Source: Viscum album (lineage: Eukaryota > Streptophyta > Magnoliopsida > Santalales > Viscaceae). From it: a DNA stretch of 64,000 nt. The translations under genes were made by a program, and so were the position numbers. The DNA is taken from NCBI GenBank assembly GCA_963277665.1, contig OY728130.1:1369320393-1369384392 (forward strand), read 5' to 3'. Under the pieces are notes generated by a model. That model saw only the letters and a list, made by a program, of their open reading frames with translations, was not told where the DNA came from and did not search any database. This document shows, one piece after another, positions 50,445 to 61,930 of this stretch (the first letter of the stretch is position 1; every line of letters begins with the position of its first letter).

Positions 50445-51550
50445 CACACTTGAACTTTGAGGACTATGATCCTTGCCAATGCGTGGTACGTAGGAAGCCT
50501 CCCTGAGGTTCAAGCCCAACAACCACTGGTACTGACCATCTTCACGTTGGTTCACCAACATCTCACCAAAACTATGTGGTATTTGATCCTTACCAAGGTG
50601 AAGTATGTAGGAATCCCCCCTGAGGTTCAAGCCCAACACCCATTGGTCCCAACCATCTTCACATCAGTTCACCAACACTATCTTGAACTACGTGGTCTTT
50701 GATGCATGCCAAGGCGAGGTACATATAAAGCCTCCCTGACGTTCAAGCCCAACACCATTGGTATCGACTATCTTCATGTCAGTTTCTAATCCTGAACTAC
50801 GAGGTCTTTGATCCTTGCCAAGGCAGGGTATGTAGGAAGCCTCCTCGAGGTTCAAGCCCACCAACCATTGGTCCCGACCATCTTCACGTTGGTTTACACC
50901 ATTTTGAACTACACGGTCTTTGATCCTTACCAAGACAGGGTACGTAGGAAGCATCCCTGAGGTTCAAGCCCACCAACCATTGGTCCCGACCATCTTCATG
51001 TCAGTTCCCACTTCTGAACTATGTGTTCTTTGATCCTTGCCAAGGATGGTTATGTAGGAAGCCCCTCTGATGTTCACGCACATCAAGCATTGGTCCTGAC
51101 CATCTTCATGTCGGTTCACCAACACCTCACCAAAACTATGAGGTATTTGATCTTTGAAAAGGTAGGGTACGTAAGAAGCCTCCCTGAGGTCCAACCCCAA
51201 AAATCATTGGTTCTGATCCCTTTCTCATAGGGAAACCTTTTTCTTGCATGAAATTAAACTCCATAACCCCTTTTCATCTTACACGATGCTAAAATGCATC
51301 CACCATCCCGAAATACATGGGCTTTGATCCTTTTCTTTTGGATGAGGTATGTAGGAAAAATCTCTGAGGTTCAACCCCATCAAGCGGTAAGATGTTGTGA
51401 CCCAATCCAGTGGTAAGCCATTATGACCCCATCCTGTGGTAAGCTATTGTTAACCCCATTATAAGGTAATCCGTTTTCAGGTGAACTATGAGGACTTTGA
51501 TTCTCTAACACAGGGATACAAAGGAGGTCTCTTCGAGACTCAAGCCCAAC
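50445..51550 (+). repeat. Nine-copy hairpin repeat array in 3' LTR
   Basis: Copies near 50453, 50570, 50685, 50796, 50908, 51014, 51135, 51309 and 51484, the same number and spacing as in the 5' LTR. The array therefore existed before insertion. Inner stems vary (CCTTGCCAAGG, CTTTGAAAAG, ATCC...GGAT) but stay self-complementary in most copies. Confidence 0.85.
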
Positions 51551-52346
51551 ATCATCATCATCCTTGAGTTGACTCCATCTCATTCTCCATCCAATTCATT
51601 AATCTCTCCATCATCTGTCTTGATTCTTACCCGTGCCACCACATACCAGTAAGATCATGCCACCTCATTCCCCATTCCCCTTAACAACAATCGGGATGCT
51701 AACCATGCACTAGCCCCAACATCAGTTTCCCTCTAGGGGTTACACCAACATGATCCACTCTACTCTGGGTTGTGATTAGTCCAATCCATCTCTGTAGGAC
51801 GTTAAACTAATGGAAAACTCTATGTTAAACATGGGAATATGGGGAAAACCTCAAGTACATGCCTATGGCATAAAATTCCCCGCATTTGACGTGGGATACC
51901 TTAGGCTTCCGCACCCTCGAGAAGCCCTATAATAAAGGGAAGAAACCCAGATGTGCCAGTGTCCAAGCATCCAAACATACCAGAGATTTACATCATGACT
52001 ATTCCCCCGACCAAAGGTTGCTTCCCTAACAGGACCCTTTGCAATGTCCTGAAAGAAGAAGTGTAATTAACTAGTGTACACGAAGATATGGAACTAGTAA
52101 GAGTTTCACGAACAACATCTTAAATATATATGGGAGACCCGGAATAGGTGACGAGTTCCAAGGAGGAATCCATATAAAGAATAACCAACATCCCATCATC
52201 CCATTTCGATCATAGAGTAGACGTCCCTGAATAAGAGATGGATGCTGCCCGCCTTTGGAAAGTGGAAATGCACGGATACAAATAGTGTCGTCGTCCTCGA
52301 ACAAGACGGACACACATGCCCCAATGAAAGCATATGAAATAGAAGT

Positions 52347-55300
52347 GTAGCCATTGTGATGCATAATATAGCCAAAGGGTACCATCCCTTGACTGATATA
52401 ATCACCCTTTGAGGAAACATTTGATGAATGGTAGTTGATATGCTTCAAAAACTAGGATGCTGAGAAGTAACTTTGAACCTTGTGGATAAATGTGTCCCTG
52501 AAAAGAAAAAAAACCATACAATGGTAGGTAAAAACATTGTAGTTACCCATGTTTATAGGGTTCCAAAATATTTTACAAATTGGAAGAGTATACACAACCA
52601 CTTTTTTGTATTCAATCCCAATAGGTTTGATTATCATAGACAAATGTTTAGAATCTTATCTAGTGGAAGTCATTAAAGAATCCATTGAAAATTTATAAGA
52701 AGACACAAAATTCTCCCATTAAGTTAAAATATTGAATTTGTAAAGTTAGAATTTTGTACTTGGAAAAGTTTCAAATTTTGGAAAAATAAATAACATATGT
52801 AATCCCTTCGACATGGTCTGCACCACAGTACCATCAACCATGTTCCATGCACATCCCCTTCAACTAGGTTCCATGCGCAAGCTCCTTGACCAGATACCTT
52901 GTCTAGGATACTCGTTATGGTGACTCTACACATCACAATACCTCATGTAGTTTTACGTTGTGAAATTATTCAGGTGTCCTTCCCAAAATGGAAGCACATA
53001 AGAGATGAGAAGACTATATGAGTGGAGAGAGAAAAAAATCCCCAACTCGAAATGTAGGGAAAATAAATAAGGGCTATAAATATTTATTGATGCCACTAGA
53101 ATGCTATTTGTATTTTTTTACCTATACTATTCAATGGATCTATGCACCAAAAATATGTCACTTCCCTATGAAAAATCACTACAAAAGTCTTTATCAAACC
53201 ATTCATAATCATTTACTTATTATACCTTAGGACAAGACCACCCTCTTTTGACTGGATCCAATACCGTTAGACTGATTTTATTGAAACTCTACTTTTCCAT
53301 CTAGAGTGATAAGATTATTATTTGTACCTAAATCATTTTCAAGTGCTATAAATCACCATTGAGAATCAAAGAGAAAATCTCAAATAATAATTCACATTCA
53401 CACCTATGCATTAGATGATCGACATGGCCCCCATAGATGAAACATAATAGAAGGTCACCCCTTTGCGGAGAACTTGAGCAAATGACCTATACGGTCCACC
53501 TACATCTACTAGAGTCCCCAATTATACAATAAAAAGTACCCTAGGGAACCTCATTTTTCAAAATGGAATATTTGGAGAAGCATCCAAGATCTGGTTGTGT
53601 AGCCCCTTGTCCAAGGTCTCCAAAATCCCTATGGTTTCACTCCAAAACCTGAGAGAAGATAGAATTAAATGGGAATAGTGGGATTAAATACACTTAAATT
53701 TCTAATAAAAATACACCTTCACAAGGAAACCTTCTCCCATAGTAGGAAACCACCTACATGGGTCCCCATCCCTGAACAGGGAGCAATACAGGACCCATAA
53801 AAGGAAACATGGGGATACCCGTGGTGCCTAGGAAAAATCATCTGTAAGTGTTATTACCCAGGTGGTGCATTTCAAGATGAATACTAAGAACTGATAGGCC
53901 TATAAACGTTTTTTGAATAGATTCCAATTCCTCATAGTTCATATGCTAGTAACTTCTTCCCTATAATCTAGGAAATTCATGATCCTACCCTTGAGTCATC
54001 TTCTAAGACACCAGTTGTACGACTCCACTACATTTGAATCCGTCACAAGAGGGGGATTAATTTGACACCTCCACCAAAGCCTATAGACTTGAAAAACCAA
54101 TAACATGGGCACACCAGTGTATCTATCATGTGGATTTTCTTTCCTACAGTAATAGGTTTCACTTACTCATCCTACCATGTTGCTAGGGTCCTTGGGGTGC
54201 ATGCAGATCTACATTCCCATAGTCATGAGGACCCCACCCATCGAGGAGGTATTAGGGAACTCCAGATCATAGACACGAGGGAAAGACTATGTACTTCCCT
54301 GGTCATTTATATTATGCATAATGTACTATTGTAGGAGGGGAGGCTGAGGATCACACTTTTTTTTCCATCCAACATGGAATGATATCCTCCTCCAATTTTT
54401 CATAACCAATTTCTGGGATCCCTCTAGAGTAAGATCATATCATATCTTGTAGGAGTTTGCAATATTGATCCTCCTCTATCACCAAGGGCTGTGTTCGTAT
54501 GGGTAGTCAGACTGCACTGTCCTTGAATTGAAACATGAGATGGATTGGGTGCATCCAATTCAATTTTTTTCTCTCATAGGCCCATCCACTTCCACTAGTA
54601 TAGTAGGAGGACATGTTTGTTGATCTCTAGATCATCCACTTCCTCTTGTTTCTAAAATAAAAGAATGACTCCTCAGGACTTTTTGTCTTAGGGTATTTCC
54701 ATGCTCATGAAATCCACATAGTTGATAGCATGTTTTCATAGGGAACCTTCCTTTGTATTTTCCTCTATCCTTCCTTCAGTTTTTCCATAAGCATGGTTCC
54801 TCGAGGAAATATATCGTACCTCAATGAATATTAGATTGTCGGATCCCATTTATCTTCTATTTCCTATACTTTCTCATACTAAGAATGAGTCATGTGGGAT
54901 TATATTTTTAATGATGGGCATAACATCCAACTGACCCAGATCCTTTTTGGGCCGCCTGCATGGTATAAGACCCAAAATCTCATCCATATGCATCCTCATT
55001 AAGAGTTAACCCAAATTATACTCATCCATGGGAATCCTTTTTAGGAGTAAACTGTACTACCCTAAGATTTTATGAGATATATTCCTTTAAATTTCATTGA
55101 TATATTCTATTCTATGCTATACCAAGATTAGCTTGCACTATACGTAATACTGTATTAGCTTGTAGTATAAACAACACTATTTTTGGCTTGTGTTGCACAT
55201 TATTTCATGTTATTTTGATAGAATTCATTTCATGAAATGTTGATTATATATTTTTTTCAATATATAAATGAAATATGTTTGGATTATGTTATCCTCAACA

Positions 55301-57070
55301 CCAAATGAATCCTTCTCTACATGGAACACAGACTTGGATTGTGTTACATGTAAGAGTGACCTCCTTAGATAGCTTGCATTTTACGCGATACTGAGTTTCC
55401 CTAAACAATGATATATTATTAAAATATAAATATTTTATGAGATATAAACTAGTAATTCTGAATATAATTAACCACATTTTTAATATTATATAACATTAGG
55501 ATTCACCTTAGACATTTTATAGAACATGAATTAAGAACAAAATCAATTTTTTAGTTAAATGAAGTATTTAAAAAAAAGCATTTTTACATCCTTTTAATGG
55601 CGCACCCATTTTAAATCTAGTTTTTGAAACTTTTATAAGATAAAATCGATGAAATACACTTCTTCATTGGAATAGGGACATAAAAATTAACTTTTGTTGA
55701 TTTTTGGTATTTTTTTAATAAAATTAATATTTTAATAAATATGTAAAGATACTTCATTTTAATTCGAAAGTACCTTTCTATCTAATTTATTTATTTAGTT
55801 AGATTCCCTTTTTAATTAGTTTTAAAGTGTAATTGGATAATTTTCTTATAATTTAATTCAATTTTTATCATTAGATATAATTTCATTTTTAAAATGGGCA
55901 TAAAAACATGTGAGTCATTTGGTAGTTATTACTTCTTAAAAACCCGATTTTTTTTGTTTTCGAAAACAGGAATTAATTTAAAATTAATTACTGAAGATTC
56001 TATATTTTGTATTTGGAAAAATTGATTCTATATTTGGAATCATAAGGTTTTAATTCTCTAAATATGTACCTTTTATTTTTTTACATTATGAATAGTGACT
56101 TCAGTAATTATTTATTTACCATGGTTAAAGGGTAAATCTAGTAAATAAGGTAATTTTTTTGTTATAATAATATTAAACTACACTAACACATGTACTAATA
56201 ATATTGGATGAGATATGTCAGACCATGTGTATCCTTGGGTCAATTTTTGGACTTCATTGATTCACTTGGATGTGAAAATGAAATTATATAATAATTAATT
56301 TAATGTAAAGATAACTATAATCGAAACATATATCTTTTAAAAAATTGATTTTAATATACAGTAATATAACTGATAACTATGTCTATAAAAATTAATTAGA
56401 AGTATAGAAATCTTTAATACATCATTTTATTTTATTTATACTTTTTAGACATTTTATAAATATATTTATTTATGACAGAATTATGATGTAATGATCACAT
56501 TATTGATTAAATATTCAAATAAATGAATTTATAAATATTAAAATAAATATAATTTCAACATTTTGATGCCATAGACGAATTTTATGAATTAAATTGACAT
56601 ATTAGGTATGTTTTAAATAATTTTTTTTAATAAATCATTTTTTCTTGAATTTTAATAAATTCATGTATGAATAGTATCCAAAATTGAAATAATTCATAAC
56701 ATAAAATATAAAATAGTTTATAAAATGATATAAAATTAATAAAGAACTAATATTAATCCAAATGGTTAATATATGTACAAATATGACATAAAAAACTTTT
56801 TTTGTGTCATTTGAAATTATATGGTAATTACATTAGCCCACAATGTGTTAATAACAAGATATCACGGTAAGATTAAGAAGGGTAAAATAAGTGTTAAACC
56901 AAAAAGATAAGGATAAAAAAATATTCAAAACATGTATAAATAATCTTGGATGATGGGTATTCCAAAAACATAATCCTATATTTGAAATAAATATGTTTTG
57001 GACCATTCTAATCAAAGTTTAATTTATAATAAATTAATATTTTAAGAGTTTCCTAAATTTTATCTGTCCT
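52347..57070. other. Right flank: decayed DNA, unassigned
   Basis: 52.35-55.1 kb has moderate GC and looks like decayed transposon sequence. A minus-strand stretch around 54.15-53.95 kb (RKENP followed by a W-rich segment) faintly recalls the middle of the antisense PMD gene, but the match is too weak to call. 55.1-57.0 kb is very AT-rich with nothing recognised. I could not find the missing N-terminal part of the older PMD frame here. Confidence 0.4.
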
Positions 57071-57073
57071 CTC

Positions 57074-57082
57074 TTATAAAAG
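57074..57082 (+). promoter_or_regulatory. Possible LTR promoter (TATA box with CT-rich leader)
   Basis: TTATAAAAG is followed by a GC-richer, pyrimidine-rich stretch (CCACCTCCCTGTCCTCTTCACTC, 57086-57108) that stands out from AT-rich surroundings. This layout is usual for the U3/R junction of plant LTR retrotransposons. No partner LTR was found, so it could be a solo LTR or chance. Confidence 0.4.
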
Positions 57083-57424
57083 GAACCACCTCCCTGTCCT
57101 CTTCACTCAATTTTCAGCCTTAAATCTCGGCCAAAACCTTCCGATTTCACTTATCAACATACCTAGTTATATTCCAGTGGGTTGGGTATTCTCAAAATAC
57201 CATATCAAGTTCCCTAAGAAGAAATTTAATGGAGGAACGTTGAGAATGAGGTAATCTCTCGTGCCGATTCTTTCAAATTTCATTCTTCTTCTACATACTC
57301 TTATTTAGTTGTTTAGTTATAAAGTAATAAAATTAGTATCACTCATATATATATATATATTTTATTATAAATATTAAACAATCCAATTTCACCTTCTATC
57401 TATCCTACGAAAAATGAAATCACC

Positions 57425-57865
57425 GCATGTGTGTACGTACGTCTTACCATATCCACGATGTGGGGTAATATGTTCTTCACCACCACCTTAGATGGATGGG
57501 TATAATGGTGGTAATAAATAACTATATATGATTATTATAACATGATACAAATTATGAGATATAATACAACATCAACTTTAATACAATTCCACAATTATGA
57601 GAATGATATCGTCGCTCATGAGTACGTAAGACTTACCATCTCCACGATGTGATGAAATTTATTTCCATGTTAACCATTCAAGAATGATTACAATTTATAT
57701 ATAATAAATAATAATGAAATATATGACATAATAATGCTATTTTATTTATGTATATATATATATATATATTTAATTTAATTAATTCTATTCAATTCAATAA
57801 GGAAATTAAAATAGTGTTCATGTATACGTACAACCTACAGTCTCCATGAACCGTGTATTCCATTT
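57425..57865 (+). repeat. Three-copy tandem repeat (about 190-205 bp unit)
   Basis: GTGTACGTACGTCTTACCAT..CCACGATGTGG (57430) recurs as GAGTACGTAAGACTTACCAT..CCACGATGTGA (57618) and, more diverged, as TGTATACGTACAACCTACAGT..CCATGAACCG (57820). All are in the same orientation with AT-rich spacers that include (TA)n runs. The array lies within the possible LTR that starts near 57.07 kb. Confidence 0.6.
57745..57770. repeat. (TA)n microsatellite
   Basis: Alternating TA run in the spacer of the tandem repeat; another short one lies at about 57346-57360. Confidence 0.85.
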
Positions 57866-58915
57866 CATTAATCTATCTATTACATATATACTTGTATACT
57901 GAATATATATGATATATAAATCCCGTTATAAATTCTAGTATTATGTAAATCATGAATTATTTAATAATATCAAGAATAACAAGTCCAAACACATACGATA
58001 AATAAAACGATTATTACCCAAAATGTTGATTTAACATGGAATTAACAAATAAATGGGTAATATTATGTTGTAAGTGAATAATATATTATATAATAAATAT
58101 TATTATGGATCTGTTACAAGTTAATGATATTTTTAAACCAATTATACATGAGTTTCAAACACATATTGAAGAAATCAGACCTAAGGTAAGGGATAATTTG
58201 GAAGTCTCATTTTTATCCGAGGTTGTTTATACGTAAGTATTTATTGGGGTTATATTTATCATCCATGTACATGTTTTCTAAAAAAAATTTCTTAAATTTT
58301 TACTATTCTTATAGGTATTTATAAAGTTATTTTTACCCATTTTTGACTTTTACTACTTTTTATGGAAGGAATCTTACTTTTGATTACCATACGAGGTGAT
58401 TTTTCACTTTTTTAGAAAATGTACGAGGTGAATGCTTCTTTAACTTATATGAAATGAATGGATTTTTATGCTTTCATAATATATCATTTCATTGAAGATT
58501 AAATTACATGATTTAATGACTTCTTTCAATTAAATTCTTTTCTTTTAAAATTTCATGACATTTTGAGAAAAAAAAATTATTTTGAAGAAGAATAAATATT
58601 TTCCATAGGAATTAAGTTCAAGTGTTTTATCAAAATTATTTTCCATCTATGATGAAATAGTGTTTTGTTTTCATACCTATTGTTAATATTATTTTTCTAG
58701 GTTTATGATCGAATTATTTTTATGATCTTAATTTATCTTATACATATTATGTTATGATTAAATGGTGTTTAAGAATGACATTTTATTTCATGGGTTATGC
58801 TATGCGGAATGGTTTATGTTTTGGAGGCACATGTATGAATTATTTAATAATGAGATGGGTGGGACATATATCTCTATCCAATGAATTGGGTAATGATTTA
58901 TATCTCATTATATAT
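57866..58915. other. AT-rich sequence, unassigned
   Basis: Continuous with the possible LTR region; no coding motif or array seen. Confidence 0.4.
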
Positions 58916-58919
58916 ACAT

Positions 58920-59030
58920 GAATGGAATGAGAAGTAAATCTGGTTTAGTATTTCCGGGATGGAACGACAAGTGGATCTTGTTCAGTAATACATGGCTGGA
59001 AGGACAAGTAAACCTGGTTTAGAAATGGTG
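58920..59030 (+). repeat. Short tandem repeat, three copies (about 38 bp)
   Basis: Units of the form GGAATGAGAAGTAAATCTGGTTTAGTA, GGAACGACAAGTGGATCTTGTTCAGTA and GGAAGGACAAGTAAACCTGGTTTAGAA lie in a row. Their origin is probably LTR-internal. Confidence 0.65.
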
Positions 59031-59820
59031 TATCTTCACTATGATGGTCATAGAAGTAATGCCTTGGCTACTATGGAAATCATATTATGCGCTTAATGGT
59101 TTTCTATAATTCCAAGTTTTATTCCCATGATATTGTATCGGGATTAATGTTTCTTTATGATCTATGCCTTAAATACTGCCAATATTTATTTCTTGACTCA
59201 AGATTTTGTTGTTAATACTTTATACTCATTTTTTACATTCAAATTTATATGGTTTTTTTATTTTCTCAATGTTTAACCTTACTGATCATTTGAACTCACC
59301 ATTTTTATATTTTTTTCCCCAGGATATAATGAAAAGTTTTAAGTAGGAAAACTAAAAGGGAAGATCTTTAAGGGAGATGTTGAAGATATTTTACCATGAT
59401 TAGAAGATTATGTTTTGAGTTTCCAAAGACACTAAAATAATATGGCCTTTTGGCATATGTTTGTTTCATGTATTAAGTATTATGAAAAAAATGTAATGTC
59501 CATGTACATCAAGCTTGTGTATCTACATAGACCCCAATTATATCCCCAAACACACCCTAGGATTCCTCCTCAGTAGTAATCTCCAACCAAACATATCCTT
59601 GGTAATCAATCCAAGTATATGTTTGAACCAAATCAGGGTCTCATACATGGGGCATGCCCCAACATTTCACCCTCATGATAATCGTCCTCATGAGTAATAT
59701 GAAAACCAATATTTCTTCTAATAGAATACTCATGTGTAATAAGCCCAAATTAATCCTCTCAAAGGGGTATAATCCCCTGTGAGCCAAACCATAAGAGAGC
59801 CTCTATAGGTGTGGGTCATT
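59031..59820. other. Unassigned decayed sequence
   Basis: No domain recognised. A purine-rich piece at about 59330-59380 is the only compositional feature; it could be an old polypurine tract. Confidence 0.35.
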
Positions 59821-60220
59821 ATAGAATAACTACGTGAGATTTTATTCCCAAAATGGGATACATAGTTAGCCTCCATGATGTTTAAACCAAAAATCCCAAA
59901 TACACCATACTCTCTCTAGGAAATATTCACAGTGGGGTTTATTTCATCTAATAATTTTATATCTCCTCAAGGAACTTCGAACTACTTCAGTGTATGTCCC
60001 ACACCAATCATTGACTTGGATACTTTCTCCAAGATTTATTTTCCTCATAACACTAAAACACATTGTTTGGACCTTATATCATGACCTTAATATGTATTAT
60101 GTGTCCCTTTAAGTGCCACCATGCAATGTCGGTTCTGATTCCTTTCACAAGGATACATAGAAATCCCATCTCATAGGTTCGATCACGATACGAAAAAAAC
60201 CGAACCTACCTGGAAGATGA
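59820..60220 (+). repeat. Fragment with Tat hairpin repeats
   Basis: Two copies of the Tat repeat are readable. At 59826: AACTACGTGAGATTTTATT, core CCCAAAATGGG, ATACATAGTTAGCC. At about 60130: a variant with core CCTTTCACAAGG, ATACATAGAAATCCC. The second is followed by CTCATAGGTTCGATCACGA. The fragment is probably part of a third, older Tat LTR or untranslated region. Confidence 0.6.
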
Positions 60221-61440
60221 TACACTCCAGAGAACCCCACCATGTGGGTATAAAACTAGCAACATAATTATAATGACTATATAATATCTAATTGTCACAT
60301 AAGAGGTTTCCATTGACATAAAATCATAGATACTTAGAGATATCTCCATTGATGAAGAACCTCATATATATATAAATGATTATATGTTCTATACATGTTA
60401 ATAATTTATTATTAATTCAGTGATAACCCGCATCATACATGGTAATTAATAAAGGATTCATGAATATTTCATAAATTTAAAAAAGAGTCTCAGAGTAGGA
60501 AATAATTCCTCTATAAAGGGTGTGATGATCCTGACCTCATATCATCTTGAATAATGTGACTTCTTATGCCTCATAGGCCAAATTTTTTAATATCCATCCT
60601 TAGGAATATATGCCCCTATTAATACAAAACATTTGGGTGTTTTGGTTTCCATGAATAAACCTGTTGGAAACCATTTGGGAATAGTGAACATGAACGAAAT
60701 GATTTCACAAATCCGAAACTCCTAAAATCGACCTTCATGTGGACATGAATCTCCGTGGGAAACAAATATTATTTTTTCCATAATTTCAAAATAAAATATT
60801 TATTCTTAGACTCCACAATAATTTTTTATAACATTTATACCTATTTTAAGATCTATTAATGATGATATTTTTAAAAGTATGTTTTTTAAAAAAAAGTCAC
60901 GTATCATTTTTAAAAACACAATGTTTATTTGGAGGAACCAATTTTTAAGATTATTTTTCATATAAATGTTTTCTATATATTATCACATATAATTTTGAAA
61001 AATTTATTTCCCATTAAATATAAATTTTTTTATTTCATTCTAAATAAAGATATTGAAAATTATTTATTTCCAATTATTCAAAAATGTTCATTTTCATCAT
61101 ATTTTAATTAGTAAAATGTTGAATTTTTTTTGTAAAGTGTATATTTGTTCTTCATTCCTATTTTATATTGAACTTTAAAATATTTATAACCTTTATAGTT
61201 ACTTTTCATTAATTACCAACTCAATTAAATTATTAAATACTCTTTTTAAGTGATTGAGTTTAGGGTATCAACAATTTACCATCATGATTTCAATTTTGGT
61301 GAAACTATCTAGAAATATTATGAAAACAATATTTATTTTCATGAATTTTTATGATTTCATGAATTATTTTAATAAGTTGGAACACTTATGTATTTATGAT
61401 TGATGGGTGGGGTCATATATCTCCCTATAATGTATTGGTT
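60220..61440. other. AT-rich sequence, nothing recognised
   Basis: Low-complexity AT-rich DNA without a conserved frame or repeat. Confidence 0.45.
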
Positions 61441-61449
61441 AATGTTCAA

Positions 61450-61930
61450 CCACTCATATGATACATATGGACCACAGTTTTGTGTAACCAAAGTCAATTA
61501 TAGGATATTGGTTTATGAAACCCAAGTCATTTATGGACCATAGGTTTTTAATATTTACATCAATTTTGTAATATAGGTTTTTGGAACCTATCTCACTAAT
61601 TAATAATATGTTTGGAAACCTATGTCTCTTATAGATAGTTCGTTTTTTAATAATTTTTCACTTACGAACTGTATGTTTTACAAAACCTAAATCACTTATA
61701 GATCATAGGTTTGTGAAACATAATTCAATTATTAATCTTATGTGCATGGAATCTAATTATATTATTCAAAATTATTTTTTGAATGCTAAGCCACTCATGG
61801 ACCCTTAGTTTTTGAATCTTAAACCCCTTATAAACTAAAGGCTTGTAAAACCAAATTCACATGTGGACCATAGGATTGTAAGACCTTATTTAGAAATGGT
61901 CTATAGGATTGTGATTTGTAAGACACCACA
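61450..61930 (+). repeat. Degenerate minisatellite (about 45-55 bp unit)
   Basis: Around ten diverged units follow TTATGGACCATAGGTTTGTGAAACCCAAGTCAC. Good copies are near 61495, 61530, 61690, 61790 and 61860, with poorer ones between. The units are in one orientation. It lies between AT-rich stretches with no visible link to the Tat elements. Confidence 0.6.

Larger units (their letters stand above)
24670..52341 (+). mobile_element. Giant Tat/Ogre-like Ty3/gypsy LTR retrotransposon (about 27.7 kb)
   Basis: Two direct LTRs (24670-28302 and 48694-52341) flank a 20.4 kb interior with gag, protease, reverse transcriptase, two RNase H domains and integrase in gypsy order. The second RNase H downstream of the first, a region with coding character upstream of gag, very long LTRs and an antisense reading frame before the polypurine tract are together typical of the Tat lineage, including Ogre. 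Five-base flanks GATGT (24665-24669) and GAAGT (52342-52346) form an imperfect candidate target duplication. The LTRs appear to differ at roughly a fifth of positions by eye, so the insertion is old and non-autonomous now. The interior is clearly GC-richer than the flanks. The total includes a nested 0.9 kb LINE. Confidence 0.88.
48694..52341 (+). repeat. 3' LTR of the 27.7 kb element
   Basis: Collinear with the 5' LTR from end to end, including U3 repeats, TATA box (CTATAAATA at 49039, same offset of 345 bp), a nine-copy hairpin array (50445-51550) and the AAAGCATATGAAATA end. The terminal TG and CA dinucleotides have been lost by mutation (TTTTTGACAC start, ATA end). Differences from the 5' LTR are spread evenly and many are C/T or G/A changes, as expected for decay of methylated DNA. 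Confidence 0.9.

Noticed and set aside
57346..57770. TA-rich runs as possible promoters or origins
   Set aside because: They are simple microsatellites inside repeat spacers with no supporting context.
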